Origin: an uncultured Bacteroidota bacterium
GTDB lineage: Bacteria > Bacteroidota > Bacteroidia > Chitinophagales > LD1
DNA: 64,000 nt
Direction: 5' to 3'
NCBI GenBank assembly: GCA_937894725.1
Contig: CALAYL010000036.1
Span: forward strand, 10,485 to 74,484
In this document: positions 36,949 to 43,954 of the stretch, in pieces
Numbering within the stretch: position 1 is the stretch's first letter
Layout: each line of letters opens with the position of its first letter
Made by a program: the position numbers and the translations under genes
Notes under the pieces: generated by a model
Database searches by the model: none
What the model was told of the DNA's origin: nothing
The model's input: the letters and a program-made list of their open reading frames with translations, nothing else

Positions 36949-37562
36949 ACAGCATTGATATCTCCTTTGCCTTCTCTTACCACAAAAGCTTCTGAAGTAG
37001 TGTAGTCGATGATTGTAGAAGCTACGTTATCGCCTGCACCACCATCTATCACGATATCAACAATGTTTTCATATACTTCAAAAATCTCATTGGGGTCAGT
37101 CATATACTCTAAAATCGTATCGTCATTTTTGATTGAAGCAGAAAGAATAGGTGAGCCTAGTGCATCTACGATAGCACGGCAGATATTGTTGTCTGGTACA
37201 CGAATACCAATTGTTTTTTTGTTATATCCAAAAATTTTTGACACCATATTATTGGCGTTCAAAATAAAAGTAAATGGCCCTGGCAATGCCCTCTTCATAA
37301 ACTTATAGCAGGGATTTGGAACCTGTGTAGTGAAATCTGTGATATGGCTCAAATCAAAACAAACTATCGAAAAGTTAGCCTTGTTCGGCTTTATTCCCTT
37401 GAGCTTACAAATCTTTTCGTAGGCTTTAGAATTATTGATATCGCAGCCCAATGTATAAACGGTATCTGTTGGGTAGATAATAATACCCCCATTTCGGAGT
37501 GTATTGACTACCTGATTGATATATCGGTCGTTTATATTGTCTGGGTTGATAGGGAGTAGCAT
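36945..37562 (-). CDS. Sua5/YciO/YrdC-family protein (L-threonylcarbamoyladenylate synthase-like)
   Basis: The 205-residue protein has the Sua5/YrdC fold, with GGIIIYPTDTVYTLGCD near residue 28 and the family block KRALPGPFTFILNA near residue 88, followed by IGIRVPDN and the segment GSPILSASIK. TsaC/Sua5 enzymes make threonylcarbamoyl-AMP for tRNA t6A. The spelling of the motifs (LKGIKPNKANFSIVC, KRALPGPFTFIL) is closer to the YciO branch, whose activity in vivo is weaker or unclear. I therefore give no gene symbol. It is convergent with prmC and lies directly upstream of the thioesterase on the minus strand. Confidence 0.87.
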   Translation of the reverse strand: MLLPINPDNINDRYINQVVNTLRNGGIIIYPTDTVYTLGCDINNSKAYEKICKLKGIKPNKANFSIVCFDLSHITDFTTQVPNPCYKFMKRALPGPFTFILNANNMVSKIFGYNKKTIGIRVPDNNICRAIVDALGSPILSASIKNDDTILEYMTDPNEIFEVYENIVDIVIDGGAGDNVASTIIDYTTSEAFVVREGKGDINAV

Positions 37563-37565
37563 TGC

Positions 37566-38003
37566 CTAAAATGAGTTTTGTTCAAAAGTACTCAATTTTT
37601 CACGCACAGTAGTGGGGACTAATGTAGAACAGTTGTTTTTATAATCAAACATCACTTGAACTGAAGATCCATGAGCCACAAGTGCTTTCGAATCTGCTTT
37701 TTCAACCGTAATGATATACTGCATTTCAAAACTTTTTGTGCCTATTTTCGATACACGAGCATAAATAAATGCAGCCTCGTTATAGAGCAGCGGTCTTACA
37801 TAATTCATATTTACATTAGCTAAAATGATACCATCTTCTTGCCAATTCCATTTCGTAGCTTCGTGAAAATAACGCACTCTCGCTTCCTCAAGATAAGTGA
37901 GATATACGGCATTGTTCACGTGTCCTGCTTCGTCCATATCGCTCCATCGTTGATATATTGGGGTCTTGAATTTGAATTCTTGGAGTTGTAAGTCGAGATT
38001 CAT
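37566..38003 (-). CDS. Acyl-CoA thioesterase, 4HBT hotdog family
   Basis: A hotdog-fold thioesterase of about 145 residues. The active-site helix region YQRWSDMDEAGHVNNAVYLTYLEEAR carries the catalytic aspartate and the DxxGHVNN pattern of the YbgC/4-hydroxybenzoyl-CoA thioesterase group, followed by strands VNMNYVRPLLYNEAAFIYARV and FEMQYIITV. I chose ATG 38003 (MNLDLQLQEFKF). The frame is open further upstream, to a GTG at 38138, but that would overlap the divergent transglutaminase gene by 72 bp and adds nothing family-like. The acyl substrate is unknown. Confidence 0.85.
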   Translation of the reverse strand: MNLDLQLQEFKFKTPIYQRWSDMDEAGHVNNAVYLTYLEEARVRYFHEATKWNWQEDGIILANVNMNYVRPLLYNEAAFIYARVSKIGTKSFEMQYIITVEKADSKALVAHGSSVQVMFDYKNNCSTLVPTTVREKLSTFEQNSF

Positions 38004-38066
38004 ATAGCTTGTTTGAGTGCGAAAATACGTTATCATTTGTTTTGTCAAAATCATTAACATTGTATT

Positions 38067-38720
38067 ATGATGCAAAAATATCTTACGCCTACTCCATTTA
38101 TAGATTTTAATGACCCTTTGGTAGTTGAATTTACTCACAAGTACACAAATAGTTTAGTTACCGATATTGAAAATATTGTATCGCTCTATTATGCTGTTCG
38201 CGACAGTATTGTCTATTCACCTTGGCATATTATTTTGCGTCCTGATGCTATTTCGGCTAGTCAAACAATTACTAGAGGTATTGGTTACTGCATCGAAAAA
38301 TCATTGGTTTTAGCCGCATCGGGTAGATTGCTAGGAGTACCGTCTAGACTAGGTTTTTCGATAGTCCGAAATCATATTTCTTCCCAAAAGTTTATTGAGA
38401 CATTGCGTACAGACAAGTTTGTTTTTCATGGCTACAACGAGTTTTTCTTAGACGGTAATTGGGTGAAATGCACACCAGCATTTAATAAATCGCTCTGTGA
38501 AAAATTTGGTACCGAAGCACTCGAGTTTAATGGTAGAGAAGATTCTATTTTTCAATCCTTTTCGCCTGATGGAAAAAAATACATGGAGTACCTGCATGAG
38601 TATGGTACATTCGATGATTTGCCGTACGATTTATTTTATGCAGAATTGAAAAAGCACTACGGACATCTTTTTGAAAATGGAGAAAAAATATTTACTCCAG
38701 AGGTAAAAGGTGACTTATGA
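38067..38720 (+). CDS. Transglutaminase-like cysteine protease-fold protein
   Basis: The 217-residue protein shows a transglutaminase core. The cysteine is in GIGYCIEKSLVLAASGRLLGVPSR (around residue 75), and the histidine is in FHGYNEFFLDGNWVKCTPAFN (around residue 127). The third position, usually an aspartate after the histidine strand, reads TPAFN, so the acid is not obvious. It has no signal peptide, so it is cytoplasmic. Proteins with this fold include peptidases and amidases; I cannot assign the substrate. It is divergent from the thioesterase across 63 bp and ends 4 bp from the convergent small exported protein. Confidence 0.83.
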   Translation: MMQKYLTPTPFIDFNDPLVVEFTHKYTNSLVTDIENIVSLYYAVRDSIVYSPWHIILRPDAISASQTITRGIGYCIEKSLVLAASGRLLGVPSRLGFSIVRNHISSQKFIETLRTDKFVFHGYNEFFLDGNWVKCTPAFNKSLCEKFGTEALEFNGREDSIFQSFSPDGKKYMEYLHEYGTFDDLPYDLFYAELKKHYGHLFENGEKIFTPEVKGDL

Positions 38721-38724
38721 GCTA

Positions 38725-39084
38725 TTACTCTATTATCTTCACACTGTCCACAAAGTACTTCGTGTCACCTTGAAAGAAAAAGTTCTTATTGATTTCTTTA
38801 TAGTGTAGTTGCATTCTTTTTCCTTCTTGTCCCATAAGTCTTTTGGCCGTAGCATCATTTTTGACCGAAAATTCCCAGATACTATTCATGATTGTATTTT
38901 GCTGCTGTGATACACCACCTAGATTGAGCTCGCCTTCGTAGGTTTTAAACACATAGCCTTTCTTAGAAAATTTAATCAATACACCCGCTCTCACTCCCTC
39001 GCTATACGCATATTGTGTATATGCAAAATAGGCAGCAAGTGCAAGTAACAGTATGGACAATAGTATAAAAATTGCCTTTTTCAT
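38725..39084 (-). CDS. Small membrane-anchored protein of unknown function
   Basis: From ATG 39084 this is about 119 residues: a single N-terminal hydrophobic segment (MKKAIFILLSILLLALAAYFAYTQY, signal anchor) and a soluble domain with GVLIKFSKKGYVFKTYEGELNLGG, a Trp/Phe strand and a FVDSVKIIE end. Short proteins with this layout are conserved in Bacteroidota and are sometimes mislabelled 6-phosphogluconate dehydrogenase in databases; nothing in the sequence supports that function. The upstream frame to 39156 lacks a sensible start and gives non-family residues. It is divergent from the ferredoxin reductase gene. Confidence 0.8.
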   Translation of the reverse strand: MKKAIFILLSILLLALAAYFAYTQYAYSEGVRAGVLIKFSKKGYVFKTYEGELNLGGVSQQQNTIMNSIWEFSVKNDATAKRLMGQEGKRMQLHYKEINKNFFFQGDTKYFVDSVKIIE

Positions 39085-39185
39085 AATTGATATTTTCCCA
39101 AAAATACAATAGAGTTTGTATAAAACTGTAAAAGCGGACAATTTATCTTTCCACAATCCACTATTTTATGCAAATTCGCACCATT

Positions 39186-40190
39186 ATGATACAAACAGAT
39201 ATACTTATTATTGGAGCAGGGCCTGTAGGTCTTTTTACTGTATTTGAAGCTGGATTACTTAAATTGAAATGTCATATTGTGGATGTGTTACCTCAGCCTG
39301 GAGGCCAGTTGGCTGAGGTATATCCCAAAAAACCTATCTACGATATTCCTGGGTTTCCATCCGTATTGGCAGCCGATTTGATTACGAATCTATTGGAGCA
39401 AATAGCCCCCTTCAAGCCTGGATTTACCTTTGGTGAGCGGGTAGAGCAAATCAAGCGTCAAGAAAATGGACGTTTTTTAGTTCAAACCAATAAAGGCAGT
39501 GAGTTTGACGCAGCTACTATTTTTATAGCAGCTGGCTTAGGTTGTTTTGAGCCAAAACGACCACCTATTGAAAATATTCGCGATTTTGAAGAGATAGGTG
39601 TTGATTATGTGGTGCGTGACCCTGAAAAATATCGGAACAAATCTATAGTGATTTCAGGGGGGGGCGACTCTGCATTAGACTGGACTATCTTTTTGGCCGA
39701 TGTAGCGAAAAGTATCACCCTTGTACATCGCAGAGATAGTTTTAGGGGGCATCTCGATTCGGTCGAGAAAGTAATGACCTTAGCTCGTGAGGGAAAAATA
39801 AATGTAATTACTGAAGCGGAAATCGTAGGCGTAAGTGGTGCTGGCAGTCTGACCGAAGTGCTGATAAAGAAAAACAGCGGAGAGACGGTGAATGTAGCTA
39901 CCGATTATTGGTTGCCACTTTACGGTTTGTCGCCTATGCTAGGGCCTATCGCTGAATGGGGATTAAATATCGATAAAAAAGCCATACTAGTCGATACTAC
40001 AGATTATAGTACGAATATTCCAGGTGTTTTTGCCGTAGGCGATATCAACGAGTATCAGGGCAAATTGAAATTGATTTTGTGTGGATTTCATGAAACTACA
40101 ATTGCCGTGCAAGCTGCTTTTGCAATTTGCTATCCCGATAAAAAAAGACAATTTAAATACACTACCGTAGCGGGTATAGAAGGATTTTAA
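39186..40190 (+). CDS. Ferredoxin--NADP+ reductase (YumC type)
   Basis: This is a flavoprotein of about 334 residues. It has the FAD motif IIGAGPVGLFTVFEAG at the N-terminus, the NADPH motif VISGGGDSALDW near residue 160 and the C-terminal FAD segment GVFAVGDINEYQGKLKL. It resembles thioredoxin reductase but lacks the redox CxxC between the domains, which is the mark of the YumC-type ferredoxin reductases. It should transfer electrons between NADPH and the ferredoxin encoded 2 bp downstream. ATG 39186 is chosen over ATG 39168 because it leaves the usual short lead into the FAD motif. A run of eight G residues (39657-39664) lies inside the NADPH motif. Confidence 0.92.
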   Translation: MIQTDILIIGAGPVGLFTVFEAGLLKLKCHIVDVLPQPGGQLAEVYPKKPIYDIPGFPSVLAADLITNLLEQIAPFKPGFTFGERVEQIKRQENGRFLVQTNKGSEFDAATIFIAAGLGCFEPKRPPIENIRDFEEIGVDYVVRDPEKYRNKSIVISGGGDSALDWTIFLADVAKSITLVHRRDSFRGHLDSVEKVMTLAREGKINVITEAEIVGVSGAGSLTEVLIKKNSGETVNVATDYWLPLYGLSPMLGPIAEWGLNIDKKAILVDTTDYSTNIPGVFAVGDINEYQGKLKLILCGFHETTIAVQAAFAICYPDKKRQFKYTTVAGIEGF

Positions 40191-40192
40191 CG

Positions 40193-40525
40193 ATGGAACA
40201 ACTTTTAGACATTACAGTGTATGTGACAGATAGAGAAGGAGTAGAGCATGCACTCACGGTACCTACCGATATGAATATGAATCTTATGGAGGTGTGCAAG
40301 TCGTATGAGCTAGGTGTAGAGGGCACTTGTGGTGGCATGGCACTTTGTGCTTCGTGCCAAGTATATGTTCATAGCGATCATCCACTTCATGAGCAAACAG
40401 AAGGCGAACTCGACATGCTCGATCAAGCTTTTTTTGTGCAAAGCAATAGCCGATTAGGCTGCCAAATCAAAATAGCGCCCGAACTCGATGGACTCAAAGT
40501 AACCATAGCACCCAAAACAGACTAA
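40193..40525 (+). CDS. 2Fe-2S ferredoxin
   Basis: The 110-residue protein has the adrenodoxin/plant-type cluster pattern: Cys in EGTCGGMALCASC (C-x5-C-x2-C, near residues 45-54) and a fourth Cys in SRLGCQIKI near residue 92. The start ITVYVTDREGVEHALTVP and acidic surface segments fit an electron-transfer ferredoxin. It directly follows the ferredoxin reductase gene, so the two form an NADPH-to-ferredoxin module. The downstream PhnA-like gene starts 12 bp later and may be on the same transcript. Confidence 0.93.
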   Translation: MEQLLDITVYVTDREGVEHALTVPTDMNMNLMEVCKSYELGVEGTCGGMALCASCQVYVHSDHPLHEQTEGELDMLDQAFFVQSNSRLGCQIKIAPELDGLKVTIAPKTD

Positions 40526-40537
40526 ACACAATAACTT

Positions 40538-41119
40538 ATGACAATCGAACAACAAATACAAGAACGGAGTAACGGTCAATGTGAACTTTGCAAAGCTACT
40601 GACTCGCTTACTATCTATCAATTAGCTGGTATTGAAGAAAAGCAGGCGAGTAATGCGCTCATGGTATGTGGCAAATGCAGTGCGCAGCTCGAAAAAATAG
40701 AAGAACTCGATAGCGCACATTGGGCTTGTATAAACGAAAGTATGTGGAGCGAAGTTGCTCCTGTGCAAATAGCCTCATGGCGAATCCTCAATAGGCTCAA
40801 AAGCCAAAGCTGGGCAGCCGATGCACTTGACATGATGTATCTGGATGACGATACCTTAGCACTCGCCAAACTCAGTGGTGATCATGAAAATGATGGTGCA
40901 GATATGTTTCACAGAGATACCAATGGCACTATCCTAAAAAATGGCGACTCTATAGTGCTCACTAAGTCTCTTGATGTAAAAGGTAGCTCCCTCAATGCCA
41001 AAATGGGTACAGCTGTAAAAAATATTCGCTTAGTGCCCGATAATATTGAACAAATAGAAGGCAAAATCGATAATCAGCAGATTGTGATTTTGACAAAATA
41101 TGTGCGAAAATCAAGCTAA
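40538..41119 (+). CDS. PhnA/YjdM-family zinc-ribbon protein
   Basis: The 193-residue protein has an N-terminal zinc ribbon (CELC near residue 15 and CGKC near residue 44). A helical segment with SMWSEVAPVQIASWRIL and SWAADALDMMYLDDDTL follows, and then the C-terminal PhnA domain (HRDTNGTILKNGDSIVLTKSLDVKGSS ... GTAVKNIRLV). PhnA/YjdM proteins are widespread and often labelled alkylphosphonate utilisation, but they are not C-P lyase parts and their role is unsettled. The last gene of the reductase-ferredoxin-PhnA run, it is followed by a 30-bp perfect palindrome. Confidence 0.88.
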   Translation: MTIEQQIQERSNGQCELCKATDSLTIYQLAGIEEKQASNALMVCGKCSAQLEKIEELDSAHWACINESMWSEVAPVQIASWRILNRLKSQSWAADALDMMYLDDDTLALAKLSGDHENDGADMFHRDTNGTILKNGDSIVLTKSLDVKGSSLNAKMGTAVKNIRLVPDNIEQIEGKIDNQQIVILTKYVRKSS

Positions 41120-41142
41120 TCAGTAATGTTAATAAAAATATA

Positions 41143-41172
41143 AATAGCCGCTGGCAATTGCCAGCGGCTATT
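41143..41172 (-). terminator. 30-bp perfect palindrome, terminator of the tRNA-like RNA
   Basis: Positions 41143-41172 are an exact palindrome centred on CAATTG with GC-rich arms (GCCGCTGG/CCAGCGGC). On the minus strand it lies 6 bp after the 3' end of the tRNA-like RNA and is followed by TATTTATATTTTT, a good intrinsic terminator. It is also 23 bp downstream of the PhnA-like gene on the plus strand, so it may stop transcription from both sides. Confidence 0.8.
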
Positions 41173-41178
41173 ATTGTG

Positions 41179-41298
41179 CTGTTGAGGTAGGTCTCGAACC
41201 TACACGAGGCGGTTAGCGGCTGGTTTGCACCTTGGTTTATCCCTTGTTCCTCACCCCCGAGACAGGTGGGTATGTCTGCCAAATTTCATCACCCAACA
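41179..41298 (-). ncRNA. tRNA-like RNA, 120 nt, long variable region, no clear amino-acid identity
   Basis: On the minus strand the ends pair as a 7-bp acceptor stem (TGTTGGG with CTCAACA, one G-U). Next come TG and a D arm ATG-AAATTTGGCAGA-CAT very like long-arm tRNA-Leu. There is a perfect T arm GTAGG-TTCGAGA-CCTAC and a G at the discriminator place, with no encoded CCA. The middle is not canonical. The best anticodon stem is CACCT/GGGTG with loop GTCTCGG (anticodon would be CTC, preceded by a 3-nt spacer). The tRNA-Leu register gives CCCAC/GGGGG with an A-G mismatch and T at position 37. About 48 nt separate this arm from the T arm, against 12-23 in normal long-arm tRNAs. A strong terminator follows, so it is probably transcribed. 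It could be a decayed tRNA with an insertion, an unusual tRNA or a tRNA-like regulatory RNA. Confidence 0.6.
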
Positions 41299-41351
41299 AT
41301 GATGACACAAAGATAGATAAGTCTGCTTTTTATTAAAATAAAATCAAAAGA

Positions 41352-41409
41352 ATGTATAAATAATTACATTTTGTATAAAATATATAACTTTGTTTATGTT
41401 TTACATAAA
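41352..41409 (+). promoter_or_regulatory. Putative promoter and Lrp-type operator of the 41424 regulator
   Basis: A TAACTTTG box (41385-41392) matches the -7 consensus and lies 31 bp before the ATG. It is flanked by two dyads: ATGTA-N8-TACAT (41352-41369) upstream and TTTATGT-TTT-ACATAAA (41393-41409, perfect 7-bp arms) immediately downstream. Related ATGTA/TTGTA half-sites lie between. Dyads overlapping the start site of an Lrp/AsnC gene usually mean autorepression; that is an inference here. Confidence 0.5.
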
Positions 41410-41423
41410 ATAGATATAAAAAA

Positions 41424-41891
41424 ATGGCTCTTCATTACGAAATTGATAATACCGATATAGGTATTATGAACACTTTGCTCCAAAATGCAAATACCCCCTA
41501 TACAGAAATAGCACAAAAACTCTTTGTTTCGCCCGGTACTGTACATGTGCGTATGAAAAAACTAGAGCGACTAGGTATCGTAAAACCAGCGCAATTGCAG
41601 ATAAGCACAAAGAAAATAGGGCTAGACGTAGTGGCCTTTATAGGGGTATATTTAGTGCGCTCCGACCAATACGACTCGGTGCTAAAAGAACTCAAGAAAG
41701 TTAATGAAATCATTTCGTGTCATTACACAACGGGCAACTACTCTTTATTTCTAAAAATAGTCTGTACAGATACTGAGCATCTTCGCAAAGTACTACACGA
41801 TAAACTTCAAAAAATAAGTGGGATTAGTCGTACAGAAACCCTAATTTCGTTGGAAGAAAGTTTTGAAAGACCGATAGTACTTACCCCATAA
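41424..41891 (+). CDS. Lrp/AsnC-family transcriptional regulator
   Basis: The 155-residue protein has an N-terminal winged helix-turn-helix (DNTDIGIMNTLLQNANTPYTEIAQKLFVSPG ... RMKKLERLGIV, residues 7-60). A C-terminal RAM (ACT-like) ligand-binding and oligomerisation domain follows (VVAFIGVYLVRSDQYDSVLKELKKV, CHYTTGNYSLFLKIVC). Lrp-type proteins form octamers and respond to amino acids or related small molecules; the ligand is not predictable. The dyad repeats just upstream suggest that it controls itself. The LEA-like gene begins 3 bp after its stop and is likely cotranscribed. Confidence 0.93.
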   Translation: MALHYEIDNTDIGIMNTLLQNANTPYTEIAQKLFVSPGTVHVRMKKLERLGIVKPAQLQISTKKIGLDVVAFIGVYLVRSDQYDSVLKELKKVNEIISCHYTTGNYSLFLKIVCTDTEHLRKVLHDKLQKISGISRTETLISLEESFERPIVLTP

Positions 41892-41894
41892 ACC

Positions 41895-42326
41895 ATGCTC
41901 CTCAAACGTACCCTACCCATTCTGCTGATTGTATTGCTTGCTGTAGCAGCCATGCAGTATTTTGGCAAGAAAGATAAGCCCTATATCAAAGCGACTCAGC
42001 TCTCCGCAGTCGTTTCTATGGGTGCTGATGCGTATGCACTCAAAGGAGTGATAGTGGTATCTAACCCTTCTACCTTTAGTGCCAAATTGGGAGAGCTCTA
42101 TGTGACCATAAAGCTAAACGACAATACCGTAGGCGAGCTACAAGAGCCTATACCTAATCATGTCAAGTCAAACGAAACGTTTCGCTATCCATTTGAAATC
42201 CGATTTACAGATGTAGATGTGCCACCCACATACAAACTTACGGCAAGAGGCAAACTTTCTTCAGGAGGTTGGTTTGGTAAGTTTGATATGCCCATTTTTG
42301 TGGATACAACTTTTCAAACAAATTAA
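41895..42326 (+). CDS. LEA14-like protein, membrane-anchored
   Basis: The 143-residue protein starts with a hydrophobic signal or anchor (TLPILLIVLLAVAAMQYF). The soluble part is a single beta-sandwich with the pattern of LEA type 2 (LEA14, WHy-like) domains: a strand ending VVSNPSTFSAKLGELYVTI, a central DNTVGELQEP and a late YPFEIRF strand. No lipobox. It follows the Lrp-type regulator by 3 bp and precedes a second LEA-like protein, so the three may form a stress-related or envelope unit; function unknown. Confidence 0.7.
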   Translation: MLLKRTLPILLIVLLAVAAMQYFGKKDKPYIKATQLSAVVSMGADAYALKGVIVVSNPSTFSAKLGELYVTIKLNDNTVGELQEPIPNHVKSNETFRYPFEIRFTDVDVPPTYKLTARGKLSSGGWFGKFDMPIFVDTTFQTN

Positions 42327-42350
42327 TTTTCTTTGTGACATAATACGGTT

Positions 42351-42809
42351 ATGAGAAATTTTAGTTTACTAGGGGTTATTACCCTTTTATTGCTTAGCTT
42401 TTCTGCTTGCAAAATATACACACCTGAGTTTAAAAGGTATGATAATCTTCGCTACGAAACTATTGGGAGTAGTGGGTTTACATTTGGTACGGATATTGTT
42501 TTTTACAACCCTAATAGCTTTAAATTTAAAATAAACGGTATAGGCCTAGATGTGCTCATCAATGGCAAAAAAATGATTTACATAAATGAGCAACGCGATG
42601 TAACTGTGGGGCGCAAAAGCGATTTTTCTATACCTCTAGCACTCACCGTAAAGCCCGATATGAATATTCTAGAGGGTATCAAAGAACTTTACAAAGTATA
42701 TACGAATAAAGAACTCGATTTGAAAGTAGCTGGAAACATCCAAGTAAAATGGTTCGTTTTTAAAAAATCTCTTCCTGTGGAGGTCAATAAAAAAGTAAAG
42801 CTCAAGTAG
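42351..42809 (+). CDS. LEA type 2 family lipoprotein
   Basis: The 152-residue protein has a lipoprotein signal with lipobox LSFSAC (Cys near residue 20). Its LEA2-like beta sandwich contains the typical DIVFYNPNSFKFKINGIGLDVLINGKK block, PLALTVKPD and a final strand with KVAGNIQVKWFVFKKSLPVEV. LEA2/WHy domains in bacteria are linked to desiccation or envelope stress, but evidence is limited. It shares domain type, though little sequence, with the preceding gene product. Confidence 0.82.
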   Translation: MRNFSLLGVITLLLLSFSACKIYTPEFKRYDNLRYETIGSSGFTFGTDIVFYNPNSFKFKINGIGLDVLINGKKMIYINEQRDVTVGRKSDFSIPLALTVKPDMNILEGIKELYKVYTNKELDLKVAGNIQVKWFVFKKSLPVEVNKKVKLK

Positions 42810-42837
42810 CTCAATTTTTCTTGTTTTGGGTGGTTTG

Positions 42838-42845
42838 TATTTTTG
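42838..42845 (+). promoter_or_regulatory. Putative -7 box for the AlkB-like gene
   Basis: TATTTTTG matches TAnnTTTG exactly and sits 24 bp before ATG 42870. A TTG at 42821-42823 is only 14 bp upstream of it, shorter than the usual spacing. The box overlaps a TTG at 42843 that was rejected as the gene start. Confidence 0.4.
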
Positions 42846-42869
42846 ATTAACTTAGCAAAAACAACAATC

Positions 42870-43937
42870 ATGTCAATACAAGCTTTAAAATACATTTCAG
42901 CTCTAGTGACGGTGGCGGCTATTCTTTTATCTATGCTCGCAGGTGGTGTTTGGACGTATTTTGCCGTATTTTATGCCTTTGCACTTATTCCCTTTTTAGA
43001 ATTGTTTATGCAAGGATCTACTAAAAACTATGAAAAAGCTGAAGAGGAAGTTATCAAAAAAGAATTTGCTTATGACCTTATGGTATGGCTTATTGTGCCT
43101 GTGCAGTATGTGGTTCTTGGGCTTTTTATTTATCGATTCAATGACCCATCACTACTTTGGTGGGAGAAAGCTGGACTTATCTCTGCATTAGGAATATCGT
43201 GTGGAGTGTTTGGTATCAATGTAGCGCATGAACTTGGCCATCGCAGCACCAAGCATGAGCAGTTTATGTCAAAACTGCTTTTACTCACTTCGCTGTATCT
43301 ACACTTTTTTATAGAGCACAATAGAGGTCATCACAAAAATGTGTCAACAGACGAAGATCCCGCTTCATCAAGACTCAATGAACCACTTTATTATTTCTGG
43401 TTTAGGTCAGTAAAAGATGGCTGGCTCTCGGCATGGGAGCTCGAAAATCATCGCTTGTCAAAGTTAAATTTACCATGGTATTCGCACAAAAATGAAATGC
43501 TAGTTTATCAAATCATTCAGCTTGTGTTTCTTGTACTCATCTTTGCTTTATTCGGTTGGCAGACGCTGCTTGGTTTTATGGCTGCAGCTACCTTTGGTTT
43601 CCTATTGCTCGAAACGGTCAACTATATAGAGCATTATGGATTGCGAAGAAATAAAATCGATGGCGCATTTTATGAAAAAGTGATGCCGATTCATTCATGG
43701 AATTCCAATCATCCTATTGGTCGATTGATGCTGTTTGAACTCACACGCCATTCAGACCATCACTATATGGCATCACGCAAATATCAAGTGCTACGTCACT
43801 TTGACGAGAGCCCGCAAATGCCTACAGGCTATCCAGGTATGATGGTATTGTCGCTTATTCCACCACTTTGGTTTAAGGTCATGAACGCACAAGTAGCCAA
43901 ATATAAAGCTAGCCCGCAAGGTAGCTCACTCGCCTAA
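42870..43937 (+). CDS. alkB: AlkB-family alkane 1-monooxygenase-like membrane hydroxylase
   Basis: This is a diiron integral-membrane hydroxylase of about 355 residues. All AlkB histidine clusters are present in order: HELGHRSTKHE, EHNRGHHKNVSTDEDPA, NYIEHYGLRR and RHSDHHYMASRKYQ. Between them are several hydrophobic helices (for example YISALVTVAAILLSMLAGGVW, MVWLIVPVQYVVLGLFIYRF, QLVFLVLIFALFGWQTLLGF). By family it adds oxygen to the terminal carbon of alkanes or related chains and needs rubredoxin-type electrons. No rubredoxin is nearby, but a ferredoxin reductase and ferredoxin lie about 2.3 kb upstream. The substrate could equally be a fatty or lipid chain. ATG 42870 is preferred over a TTG at 42843. 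Confidence 0.9.
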   Translation: MSIQALKYISALVTVAAILLSMLAGGVWTYFAVFYAFALIPFLELFMQGSTKNYEKAEEEVIKKEFAYDLMVWLIVPVQYVVLGLFIYRFNDPSLLWWEKAGLISALGISCGVFGINVAHELGHRSTKHEQFMSKLLLLTSLYLHFFIEHNRGHHKNVSTDEDPASSRLNEPLYYFWFRSVKDGWLSAWELENHRLSKLNLPWYSHKNEMLVYQIIQLVFLVLIFALFGWQTLLGFMAAATFGFLLLETVNYIEHYGLRRNKIDGAFYEKVMPIHSWNSNHPIGRLMLFELTRHSDHHYMASRKYQVLRHFDESPQMPTGYPGMMVLSLIPPLWFKVMNAQVAKYKASPQGSSLA

Positions 43938-43954
43938 TTTTTCAAAAAGAAAGT

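Noticed and set aside
37566..38138. Longer start (38138) for the thioesterase
   Set aside because: That start is GTG, the added residues are not family-like, and it would overlap the divergent transglutaminase gene by 72 bp.
41179..41298. Calling the RNA a tmRNA or selenocysteine tRNA
   Set aside because: It is far too short for tmRNA and has no tag reading frame. It has no TCA anticodon, and the acceptor/T-arm lengths do not fit tRNA-Sec.
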